Part shown: positions 1 to 11,364 of the stretch, in pieces
Layout: each line of letters opens with the position of its first letter
How positions within the stretch are numbered: position 1 is the stretch's first letter
Assembly (NCBI GenBank): GCA_034336665.1
Contig: JAPFBE010000003.1
Location: 33,516,360-33,580,359, forward strand
DNA length: 64,000 nucleotides
Direction: 5' to 3'
DNA from: Luscinia megarhynchos
Lineage: Eukaryota; Chordata; Aves; Passeriformes; Turdidae
The notes under the pieces: model-generated
Told to the model about the DNA's origin: nothing
The model's database searches: none
Seen by the model: the letters and a program-made list of their open reading frames with translations, nothing else
Translations under genes and position numbers: made by a program

Positions 1-2101
1 GATGTTTCTCTGGGATTATTTTGACTGATGTCAACTCTTCCTCCTATTTGGGAGCAATTTCTTTCCAAGCAATAAATATTTGAAAACTTCATATTTATTA
101 AGTGTTAATTTTACCCCAGGCCTTCTATGCAAAAAGTTCAAAACACAACCCTGGAAATACACACAGGCTCCATCTGTTCATCTCCTGCTGCATGCTTTGA
201 AAAGTGTCACCCAAAACCTTCATTATTTCTAGTGGTGCTATTTTTTTCAGGTTTTGGATCCTTGCTTTATCCTTCAGTACCTGCACCCAGCTTTCTGTAA
301 GTGGGCTCTTCAGCAGCTGGTACAGTGATGCCTGGTTACAGCTCAAGGAGGTCAGACCATCACCTGAAGGTGGCTAATTTTCCATTTCTAATTATGGCCT
401 CTGGGCAGGGATCCGTATTCAGGACTTTGGCCCACTTCAAACCAAAGAGAATTTCCCACTGCTGATACCAGAAAATTACATACAAAGATAAAACAGAGTA
501 GCACGTTCTTCCAGAAATGAAATAAAGAGACAGCACAATTATTTAGGCACCTCTTTTGGGATTTAGCTCATGCTTACTATTTAAATTTTGGGAACACGAT
601 TTATTCTCTGTGTTGCTCTCCAGTCCATCTCCTAACACTTTTCCTCAGTGTTTCCCTTTCTTCAGCAGCTCCCCAAACCTTCCCTGTCTCATAGGCTGAG
701 ATGATCAGAATTTGAATAATCAGTGTTGATACTCTTGAGTGCCATCATTAGGGTTAGGCTTAATCCCTTGGGAGGAACAGAGTCCCTGGCAACTCACACC
801 TTGCAGAGCATTATCTTTAGTTGTCTACATGTTCAGCACCAAAGGGCTTACAATTTACTCACTTTTTGAAGTTCTTTTTCTAATTTTGTAGCTCATTTAA
901 AGATAACAACTGTTCAGGTTCTGGAGAACACCAATCATAAGAACACCAAGCCAGTCCGATACCATGAACAGGATACAAGCTGGTTTGCTTACAATGTTTC
1001 TGTAAAGTTGGCTATTTAGTCTTATGAAATATGGAATTAAATGCAACACTTAGAGCTTTAGATCTCACATGTGTATTTTGTTCTTGCTGGAGGATGCAAG
1101 AATTCCTCCCCCTGTGTTATACAGAAAAGTGCATGTACTTGATTTTTGTGTGATAGCTCTTTCCCAGTTTTAAAGAAGGCATTGAGGTGTAATTTCACTG
1201 CTACCCTGGGCTTCCTAAACATTATCAAAATGATGCAAGGAACCTTAGTCTGCTGAGAGACATGACCTGTTAGTCCTGTGCTTCATGCTAGGTAAAAGAA
1301 ATGTTTGTCTTAGAGAACAAAGAGAGGTATTAGTACCCACTGCAAAGTCAGTACATATAAAGGAAAAACTTCAGGGAGAATATAATCCTGGGTGGACATA
1401 AAGGGAAGCTGCTTTTGAGGAAATACTTGAACAGGCAAAGCATCATTCTAGGAGGTGAAATGGGTCTCATTAGCTAGCAAATAAAAGAGGCTCTGTGAAG
1501 ACTGTTAATTTTAAAGAAAGCTGAAGATTTCTCATTTTACAGCCACATTCAACAATGTTGGTAAGCTGATGTTGATCAGGATGTTGATCATCACAAACAG
1601 CTTTTGTTTGATAATACTGGTCTTTGCCTGTAATGATCTTATGAGCTCTTGTCCTAGGACTTCTGAATATAAATTGCTGCAGCCAGACCAGTCTGAGTTT
1701 GTTATTTCCCCAAGCTTTGCCCTCCTCTGTTGTCCCTCTCCCTCCTGGGGGGATGCACTGATCCAGGCAGACCACACTGTGTGACACAGATGTTTTCAGC
1801 CTTTCCTTCTGGGAGTGTGCTAGGTCAGTGTCCTTGGCTTCCTTGTTCAGGCAGTGCTGGGTCAGGATACCTGTCACCTTAAACTGGGATACTCAATTTG
1901 CTCCTGGGAAGTCTGCACCCTCACTACAGACTAGGCTGAACTAGAGATACTTCCCTTGCAACATCTTCCACAGGATGACAACTTATAAAACATGGAGAAA
2001 ATGAGTCTTAGAAAAAATTTCTGTCAGAAGCCTACAGAAACCACTGGGTTTCAAAGAGACTGTTCATTTTTGGGTGCTTTGTCCCAGCAGTAGCCATTCA
2101 T
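1..2101. other. Unique non-coding sequence, nothing recognised
   Basis: AT-rich sequence with stops in all frames at normal spacing. A 135-codon minus-strand open frame between 1470 and 1877 has no recognisable domain and is compatible with chance. I see no interspersed repeat, promoter or RNA gene that I could defend. Confidence 0.6.
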
Positions 2102-2126
2102 GAGGACCACAGCATCTGTGGTCCTC
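2102..2126. repeat. Perfect inverted repeat, 11-bp arms, 3-nt loop
   Basis: The arms GAGGACCACAG (2102-2112) and CTGTGGTCCTC (2116-2126) are exact reverse complements around the loop CAT. Each arm contains the RUNX core word TGTGGT or its complement, so the pair could be a back-to-back RUNX site, or a hairpin in RNA. A T-rich run follows directly at 2127. The inverted repeat is read directly from the sequence; any function is inference. Confidence 0.9.
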
Positions 2127-5100
2127 TTTATTTTTTTCTTTTCTGGGTGCTCCTCTGCCTTGGAGCTACAGGAGCCTTAAAATGCTATATTTTAAGTTTT
2201 AAAGCCCTTTAAGAGTTGGCTGCCTCTCAAAGAGACCCCTCTCCTCTCCTTAAATGGAATGGGCATCTTATTACAGTTTTTACTGACTAGTTATAATGGA
2301 TTTGCACTTAGGAATCTAAGTTCCTTTAGCAGCTTTTTTAAATTCCAGACATAGGGGTTTGGGTGTAAAAGGCTGGGAAAAGAACAAGAAGTCTTTTAAT
2401 TAAGTGTGTATATTCTGCTTTATACCCAGAGCTGGTCATAAACCTGGGAACAGGACCCAACTGTTCAGATTCTAGCTCCAGTTATTCAGTCATACAGAAT
2501 GCTCTTTTTGCCATTAGAAATATTAATAACAATGATTTATCATAATTTCCCCTTCAAAGGGAATGGTGAAAAAAGACAGGTGAAAACATGTTAATGCAAG
2601 GAAAAATCACTGACTCCAGATTTGACTTAAAGGTTAGTAAATGTGAACCAATTTTTCTTTTATAAGACAGTATGTCATTTTAATAACATAATTTTAGTGG
2701 CATATAATTTTTCTTTGTATTAGCTTTTCCTTTTGTCTCATCTGCTGTTAGGCATAAGAAGCCTGCTCTCAGCACACAGCCCTCAGTGTAAGGCATTTTA
2801 TATCCAAGGACCTGACTTGTTTCCCCACTTTCAATTTATACCTCTATGCGAGATGGTAACATATTGAGATATCAGTCAAGCTATTAGGCTGGCTGTAACT
2901 ATTTTTAATAAAATACAACAAAATGATAGAAAAAAAAATTGAAAAATGAGGATTTGACCTCTTTACATGTGTTATAGATTCCGAACATGATGTGCAAATG
3001 GTAAATTCTGAAAAGTTATCTTCCGTATAATGTCATTTCTGCAGAACTCTCTTGCCTCAGGGTTGTGAATTATTGTGCTGTGAACATTATAGGAGAGATT
3101 ATTTACAATAAATCGTGTAAAACCCCAAATGTTTTGCAATCAGAATATGTCAAATGCTGAGGAATGAGGAACCCCCTTTGGTTTATAACTTCTTTCAAGC
3201 ATGAGCCAAAAACTGTACAGTACTGTTCCTAATGGAAAAGCATCCAGACCAATCTCTATAAATACTTATCACAGTCCCATAAACTAACCTATTAGAAGAA
3301 CTTGACATTTTCATTTATACCTGTAAAACTGTTGGAAAAAAAAAAAGTTATGTAGGCTGAGGTCTCTAATGCTTTGTCAACATTTTTTACACACAAAATA
3401 ACATAATATAAAGAGCTGCTCATACAGTCTTTTGGCTGACCATCTGTTATCTAAAATAAGATTTATCTGAATAATATGAGTTAAGCTTCCTCCAGTCTCC
3501 TATTTATTGTGTTATAATAATTGGTTTTTATTCCTCCAGTGCAACTGGTATGCTGAAAAAATCTACTGGAATGTTCCCAGGTAATATGTAATAGGAGCCT
3601 TTACAGTGGTTGTGAAATTAATATGGGACTTTATATTTGTAAAGCATTAAAGTTTTTTATCACAAGGTCAGGAAATTATTTCTGATGCATCACTCATCTG
3701 CAATATTTGATATATATATTTATGCTGTGTATCAACACTTGAATTTAAAAAGAGAAGCAGAAAACTGTGTGCTGGAAAGGATGTGGGAAGGTAGGTCAGC
3801 CCACAGATTCTCTTGGACTGATCCAGCTTGAGTATTTTGGTGGTAGATGCAGAAAACTTTTGGGAGAGCTGTTGAGAGAGGTTCAGTATGCTCAAAGCTT
3901 GTAAAAAGACCCACAAGTCTGCTAAAAAACCCAGTAATGGCAAGACAGAATATTAGCATTAACAGCAGAGAATATATGCCAACATTATGAATGCCAACAA
4001 AATGTAATATGTATGTGGTGTCTAATGGGTCACAGGACAGATTATTTTACTTTTAAAACCATCAAAGAAATGTTGGACTTGAGCCCAGTGAGTATGATAA
4101 ATATAGAACCTAATTCTAAAATTACATGACAAAGTTTCTTGCAGTGTTGTTGCCATATCCTCCATTAGCATAAACTTTTGTCTTTCCTTTACAAATAATT
4201 TACAACCTGTTTCACTGAATGTGAGTGTGGAGATGCTTAAAGCACAACCATGATGGCAATGAGCAGAACTGTTCCTGCACTTGACTACCAAATACCCAAA
4301 CACTCAAAGCAACTCTCTGCTGCTCATTCAAAGCAGTCATTTTGAAAGGGAAAAAAGAATGCAAGGTACACCAGGAAACCCATTTTTAATCAATCACCTG
4401 CATCTACCAGTCAGGGAGATACAGTATTTTGGTGGGAAAAACAAAGTCTTGCAAACTAGTATTGGTTATAAGGCCACATGGCTGCAGCCCCACTTTTTCT
4501 CCAGCCTGTTTATTGCAGGAGATTGCAGGATTGCAGGAGCCTGCTGATTGCAGCCTGCTCACTGCAGTTTCTTTCTGAAAAGCCTGGTGCTTACACATGA
4601 CCGAGGAAGTTAAGCAATTTTCTTGGAACCCAGGAAGTTGTCTTGGAAAACCACTGTATGTGTTGTTATCCAAAAGTGTATGGCAGAGGGTACATTTTAA
4701 AAGAAATTATGTGAAAACAAATGTGCAAATGTTATTTCAATTCTACATGCCCATTCTGACATTTGGTAGTTAAGACTGACTGCTAAATCCTCCACTTCCC
4801 TAAAATATCAGGTAAAATACCAATATATAAAAGTAAGACTTGTGATATCCATGAAGGGAAAAAAAATACTATTAATTTTTCAGAAATTGTGATGAAAAAT
4901 GTGGTTTGAAAAATTTTTAGTAGCATATTTCATTTTGACCTGAACAGAAGTATATTTCCAGTCATTTCAGAGAATACATTCTGCTGATAACATTTTACTA
5001 TCCAACTTATTTTTATATTATTTGGGAACTCCTGCACCAATGCTTTCACAAAGATGTTGAAATGCTTTGACCAGAGAGCAGAATATTTTTACCTTATACA

Positions 5101-5529
5101 AAAATTGGTGTTCATTGACAAGCAAATCAAGTAGTTATGTGAAACTCTCTGGTATTCAAGCAGAAATTTCTGTAGAAAAAAGTCTAAGATATTGCACAGA
5201 AAAATAATCCTCAGTGCATAGGACATCAGCACTAAGAATGGCAAATTAAAGGTTGCCAGGAACAAAGCAGAGCTCCATAAAATGCATAGCACATTCCATT
5301 ATAGGTAAAATAGATTAGCAGAAGACATACTCTGTATTTTATAGTTGCTTGCCAGATAAGATTTTTCTCTCTTTCTATTGATGACTGCCCTTTGAGTTGT
5401 TTGGAAAATGTTGATTTTGGCTGCTGCATGGCATGCAAGCAACAGCAACTAGCTTTTCCTGTCAAAGATCTCTTAAGGCTGCAGCACTTACTCTGGTGTA
5501 AATTTTTCCTGATGTGGAGGGAATGGCAT
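2127..5529. other. Unique non-coding sequence
   Basis: AT-rich unique DNA with no recognisable gene or transposon. It includes short A runs (about 3331-3342) and a small cluster of ATTGCAGG-type direct repeats listed separately. The open frames in this interval are all under 105 codons and resemble no family I know. Confidence 0.55.
4512..4539. repeat. Short direct repeats of ATTGCAGG(AG)
   Basis: Three adjacent copies are present: ATTGCAGGAG at 4512-4521, ATTGCAGG at 4522-4529 and ATTGCAGGAG at 4530-4539. Further TGCAG words follow up to about 4566. This looks like replication slippage of a short unit. Confidence 0.75.
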
Positions 5530-5581
5530 TGTGTTGTATTACTGTGTTGTATTATTGTATTGTGTTATTGTATTGTGTTAT
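5530..5581. repeat. 13-bp minisatellite, four copies
   Basis: Four consecutive 13-bp units fill the interval. They are TGTGTTGTATTAC, TGTGTTGTATTAT, then TGTATTGTGTTAT twice. Units 1-2 and units 3-4 form two subtypes, which suggests stepwise duplication. The array creates a hydrophobic, cysteine- and valine-rich reading in two frames, which explains the open frames here; they are not genes. Confidence 0.85.
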
Positions 5582-6111
5582 TGGCCAGTGTTATTGCAAA
5601 AGGTAAGGGATATGTGTGTGCCATTCATCAGCACTCATGTGAAACCAGCAGAGATTTTCTGTGCTTTCTCAAGAACAGTTTCATGGTTTGGCTCTAGATT
5701 AGGTGGCCAACTCTACTTGTAAACTACTTACCTCTGGTGCCTGCTAGGAGTGTCCTCACCACAAGCACTCTCTGTGATGAGTGAAAGTGTTACAGGTCTT
5801 CAAAGGGACTCCAAGCCCTTTCCTCTGCTAGGACTACTCTCTAAGATGTTTTCATCTCTTAAATCTTTTTTTCACAGTTGAGGAAGGACAGACTTCTGGT
5901 GTCAGAGTCATGTACCCCTTTCCTCCCCTCTTTATTCTGTGTTCTCTTATTAAAAGGAAATAAAATGGTTTGGAAATGTATTCCAGACACAAGATTTTTT
6001 CCTTAATATATATTTCTGATGCAGCCACATGCTGGGTTCTTTACATTAAACACATTTGGTGATTCAAGTTTACTTTTGAAAACAGTCTGCTTTGTCTTCT
6101 GGTTTTAGTTG

Positions 6112-6126
6112 TTTTTTTTTTTTTTT
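6112..6126. repeat. T15 homopolymer tract
   Basis: Fifteen uninterrupted T residues are followed by CC and another T run. This may be the tail of an old retrocopy on the minus strand, but no adjacent retrocopied body is recognisable. Confidence 0.9.
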
Positions 6127-6732
6127 CCTTTTTTTAAAACCATGAGTTTATTTTTTGTACTTCTTGTCCTTTTAAAGAATGCAGGCCTCTTCTTCCATCT
6201 CCTCTTGTTTATTTAGTGCTCCATGGAAACACACTGATCTTCCCAGTCAGAAGCCCATTGTCAGCCTTCTTGGGTTGCCTCTGGCATTGTGACTTTTAAA
6301 ATGATGATTTCCATCCATTAAGAGGTAACTAAGTTTTGGTTGAGATTGATCTCCTTCAGTTTGAACTGTCTAAAGTTAAAGTATCTATGCCAAGTTAGTT
6401 ATATGGTCTCCTTCTAAACTTAATGGAGAAAAAGGGATCTCCAGAGGTTGCTCACCTCAACTCTGTCACTCTGAGTGACTCTCCCTGCTGGCAGAGTGAA
6501 TAGATGATGAGCTTTGGCTCTCAGTGGACCCTCCCTGCCCACACCCTCCCTGTGTGTTTTATATTTCTAAGCTGACCTCCACAAGGAAGGGGTGAGGAGC
6601 CTGTTTTGTCATAATATCCCCAGCACACATACTGCATTGTATGCTTGGTGCTTGGCCTAAATTGTTTGGTTCAACTCAGCTTAAATCTCTCTTCTTGCTG
6701 CCATTTACTAAACTAAGAATTACAATATTTTT

Positions 6733-6756
6733 TTGGGTATAAAATTGGGTATAAAA
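6733..6756. repeat. Two perfect tandem copies of TTGGGTATAAAA
   Basis: The unit TTGGGTATAAAA occurs at 6733-6744 and again at 6745-6756 without mismatch. Each copy contains a TATAAAA word. No downstream open frame or other promoter context supports a real TATA box. Confidence 0.85.
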
Positions 6757-9700
6757 TGCACCTTTGCTCCTGGTAAATGAAAAGAGTGTCAACAAATGGG
6801 TTGTGTTGAGTTGATGTAACTCCAAATACAAACAGCTCTAATCACACCTCTGATTCTCCTTTAAGCATCTAATTTTCCTGTAAAAGGCTGCTCACAGCCA
6901 TAGGGTTTTTTTTGTCTAAAGACTAAACATTTCTAATGCTGTTTTTCATTCTCAAGACCAAAAGTACAGCATACTTCTTTTGCAGTTTCACTCTTCTTGA
7001 TTCCCTTCATATTACTAGAGTTTCTCTCTTGAGATCAGCAAAATAATATGTGAAGAATATTAGTGATATGGAAGCTTGCTTCAGGGTTATCTTTAGATAT
7101 CTGAGTTGAACTCTACAAGTGAGGTACTAAATCTGCCTTGAGACTATCAATACCAGAACAAGTGAAAAATGTAGGCTTTACAAATAGACTGTACTCCTTT
7201 TTTTCTATGATAGGAGTAGAAACTGAACCGAGCATTGAAGTTATTGTCACACATCTGGGCTCATACCAGTGCAACAGCAACAGAGTAATGCTACATATGT
7301 TTTATTTAAAATACTTTTATATCAAAAGGTGTGCAGGTAGCAGGATAAGGCACAACATGAGGTACATAGGTCTGCTCATTTTTGCATATGACCATCCTGA
7401 GTGGTGATGATAGCCATGCTATTAGGCTTTTGACTGGAGTATATATAATAATAATTTTACAACAGCTTTGAGAAATTACAATACGGTAATATTGCATATG
7501 CCAGTCAAGGAAATCAAACCTCTGATATTTATTATGTACTCTGTAATATCTTTTGCATGGTTGGTGTTTCATCAGTGGGTTAGGAAAATTTCCATTTTAT
7601 AATTACATCCCATTATTGAGGTCCACAAGGAGCCCAGTTGTTTTCAGAGATGAAAGATTTGTACCTGTAAAAATCTGTGTAGTTTCGTTCTTTAGGGTTT
7701 TTTGTTCCTTTTGTTTTGTTTTATTTTTTTAAACAGTAAAAATCCATACAGAAAACAATTTTAAACCTTCAAAATTATAAAGCTCAGGTTATAGCGCCAC
7801 TAATAAGTTTTTTTGGTACAATTAAAGTATTGCATGTTTTTCGTACTCTCTTTTGGGAGGATTTGCATATATGGAACTGCCTAATAATACCTTTTGTCTT
7901 CTAAGCTGTCTGTTTTAAAAATTTCAGTCTGTTTTCAAAATAGAAATGCAAACAACCCTTTGGTGTAGGTTGCACATAAACGAATACGCTGTTTCTTTCA
8001 TAATTTTTTCTTCAATTACCTAGTCTTGCCCAATAAGTTTTAGTGTTTTGTTACTAATAACTAATGAAGAACAGGTAACAAAAGCCACAGCAGCATCTTG
8101 TACTCATTAAGAGCTGGATGAAGCTAACTTGCACATTGCATGAAGCATGCCATCGTGAATAGAAAGCAAAAAGTGTCTGGGGCAGCATACACTCTTAATT
8201 AGAGCTGGAGCTGGACTTCTGTTGTGGCAATCATGACTTTCATGTTCTATTACTTTCATGTTCTAAAAATACTATGCCTGACTTGATGTTTTATGATTTA
8301 TGCGAGCAGGGGACATTAGACACATTTCATGAATGGTTGCAAGCCTAAATTCCCCTCGCTGAAGGAATGGAGATGTTCAGCAAGGGCATGGGGACATAAA
8401 GGGTGACCTAAAGCTCTTCCACTTGGGAATGAGCATCTGTGGAAGGGCAGCAGTTCATCATGGGAACTTGAACTCAGTAGGATGAGGCTGGAATAGCTTC
8501 CATACCCCAAATATCTAAACATTTCTGAATATTTTATAGCATCTTTGTTTTGTGTTTCTGAGGAGTGTTGGTGTCCCTGCTCTAGGAGCAGCATCCCATA
8601 CCTATCCTCACAGCTGCACTTTGGCTGGTGTGGCAATCTACCCCATTTGAGAATTTCTGTCAACTCCTGGTGTTCACTACAGAAATTTTCTTCAGCCATT
8701 TCCCAGTTCCACTGTTTGAGAATGGTCAGAGTGCAGTAACAAGATTGACCTGGTTTAGGGAACTAATTGACTCTGTCTTGTAGATGTAACGAATTTAAGT
8801 GTGATCAAGCTCATCATGCTCTTTTAGAGTAGCGATAACAAGGTAGGCAACAAAGCTGTCATTGGATGCCTCTGTTTAGAAGTGATTAAGAAAACTTAAA
8901 TGTGAGACTTTGCTATTTCCTCTCAGCATGAATGGGTGCAGAAATTTGGCAATGCACAGCTGGAGGAACGGGTTAGAAGGTGCTCTTCTGACAGGAGCTC
9001 CATCAGAGATCAGTAGGTTAATAGGATGCAATCAAAGGTCTTCTTTGAACTATGCTTGGACAGATAAAACAATTATGTGGGTTCTTCAAGCCAAATTGTG
9101 TTTTGTGCTGAAGCAGAAGGGGAACACGAACACAGATAAATATTGCCTTTTATGTGGGGGCCAGTTACAAGTAGCTGAAGGGCAGTAAATTCCTAAGAGG
9201 CTGGAGCATGATGCTGGTGATATTGACTTGGTCTTGAGGTAGTTTCAAGAAAAGGAAGTCACAAGTAAAACTCCTTGGTCAGACTGCTCACATCCTTTTC
9301 ATTGTCACAGAACAGACACTGTAAAATTAATTTGTCATATTGGCAGAAACTCACACTACTTATCTAAGGAATTTGAATATTTTTATTCTTGTAACTTGAA
9401 CTATTATTTTATGAAATGATGTTGATTGGATATTTCTCCATGTAGCTCATTTTCTCTTTAGATGGGTGCAGACTCTTCTGTCCCAATGTAGTGAAGTCAT
9501 CTATGAATCATCTTCTCTGTAAATCCATCAAGAGTCATGGTTTAATGACATCATCCTCATGTCATCAGTGGCAGCAGAGGACATTTAGAATTGCATAAAA
9601 TGATAATGCTAGTGTTAGGCTTGAAATTTTCTGTACTAGCAAAAGCAAGCAATTGAGACATCAGAGAAATAAATAATAACTTCTAAGACCTTTTCTCCTT

Positions 9701-11186
9701 AAATGAAACTATAAGTGTGAATGGACTTAAACAACCTCAGGGCCTTAATGGAAATGCTTAATATATATAGACATAAAAAATATGTTAATGAACTTATAAT
9801 GCTATGTGAGATTTATCTTTCAGGCAACCTGTAACAATTTTTTAAACAGTTTTTTTTTTCTTTGTTGCTTCAAGGTCTCTACTTAAATTCCTGACATCCT
9901 TGTTCAGCTGCTTTCTGAAATGTCCAAAATTTTCCAGGGCTATAATCTGCTTTGATTGAAGACAGTCTGAAGAGGGCTGACGTTCCAGGGAACATGTGTT
10001 TTGAATTGAAGAACAATGATACAGTTTTGTTTGCACTCATAAATAATGAATCTTTTTCTGACCACAAGTAAAATAGTTTAAATTGGTCTCCTGATTCAGT
10101 AATTGATCTGAAGTGGATGCTGTGTCAGAGCTATCAATACACTGATGACTGTATGCATCTCAGAGAGCTCCACTAGTGTTTATGAAGGACACTATAAAAA
10201 CATAAAGGGGGTTAGAAATGAGCTTTGTGGATTATCTTCAGTTAATGGCATGGCAAATGTCATTTTATGGACCTAATTTACTGAACATTAATAATGCTAC
10301 AGTTGAAGTAAATCATTGTAATGGCAAGATTTATGTGAAGAACATTAGCACTAATTTACCAATGGAATTTACAAAATCCATTTTGCTCGTCTAAAGAGGC
10401 ACTAAATGGATGTTATGGCTTGATTTTAGACTGCCACTATCATGGGAGCAGGGCAGGCCTGCTCTTCCTTTCTCCCTTGTGTTTGTGCACAGTGAAAGCC
10501 AGAAGATGTGTTCAGCAATAACACTCCAGTGAGTCACAGAATAGTGCTGAGTGATCAACCCACTTTGTGTGTGTGTCTTCAGCTAAGAGCAGCTGATTAA
10601 AGTTTTGCCAAAGCAATTCTGAGAAGAGGTGCTTGGAGACTGTACCTCCTGCACAATGTTCTCCCTGTACTAAGCAGCTTTTATCTTCAGATAGATAAGC
10701 TGATGTGAAGTTTTTTGTGTCCTTTAGGGGTGCAGAATGCTACTGGGAGACAAAGATGCTAGAGGTGAAGAAACCTCAATGCCCTTGCCCATTTTGCTTA
10801 TGAAATTATTATCTGCTGGTATTAAATGTAGAATGAACTACACTATCTACAGTGTGAAGATATCCAGGATGGCTGAAGGTCCTTTGTCTTTCCAAGAGAT
10901 AATCAGAAACTCTCATGGCAAGTAAGATGAACTGAGCCAAGACTTTAGCAAGGGAAGCTCCCCAGCAGCATGTCCTGAAGAGATGGAGCAGTAACACTGC
11001 AGAACTTTCTGTCTCCATCAAGATGACAGAGGCGTTTTTTCAGGAACAAATGCAGAAGTCAGATATTTTAAACCTTGTATTTCAAAATTCGCAGTCATTT
11101 ACTGTAAAAAACTTGTTTGATCTCAAGTCATGAGATCAATGAGTTTAATATGAGTAGTTGACAAACCTATACACTAATCAAACTGT

Positions 11187-11215
11187 GAAAAGAAAGAAAG
11201 AAAGAAAAAAAGAAA
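11187..11215. repeat. (GAAA)n microsatellite
   Basis: A run of GAAA units, partly degenerate, ending in an A7 stretch and GAAATT. All purine on the plus strand. Confidence 0.85.
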
Positions 11216-11290
11216 TTAAGAAATATGTTTTTTCTGTTTATAAATACATAGAAATTACTTAGACAATATCACAGTAGAGAACACATAAAT

Positions 11291-11295
<5 letters not shown>

Positions 11296-11350
<55 letters not shown>

Positions 11351-11364
11351 GGATGATAGATAAA
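11296..11364. repeat. (GATA)n microsatellite
   Basis: An uninterrupted GATA array spans about 11296-11350, close to 14 units, followed by GGAT and two imperfect GATA units. The reverse strand reads as a short isoleucine/tyrosine/leucine/serine-rich frame, which is a repeat artefact. GATA arrays are highly length-variable in vertebrates, so this is a plausible polymorphic marker. Confidence 0.95.

Larger units (their letters stand above)
5582..11186. other. Unique non-coding sequence
   Basis: Mostly AT-rich unique sequence. A T15 run lies at 6112-6126 and a two-copy 12-bp duplication at 6733-6756. A minus-strand open frame of 127 codons (8316-8699) and shorter ones elsewhere carry no recognisable motif. 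No CR1, LTR or RNA gene was recognised. Confidence 0.55.

Noticed and set aside
1470..1877. 135-codon minus-strand frame
   Set aside because: No family resemblance; chance length; no retroviral or retrotransposon motif.
11296..11364. CRISPR-like regular repetition (also considered for 24.1, 54.0 and 62.0 kb)
   Set aside because: These are simple 4-6 bp tandem repeats without spacers, in a vertebrate genome.
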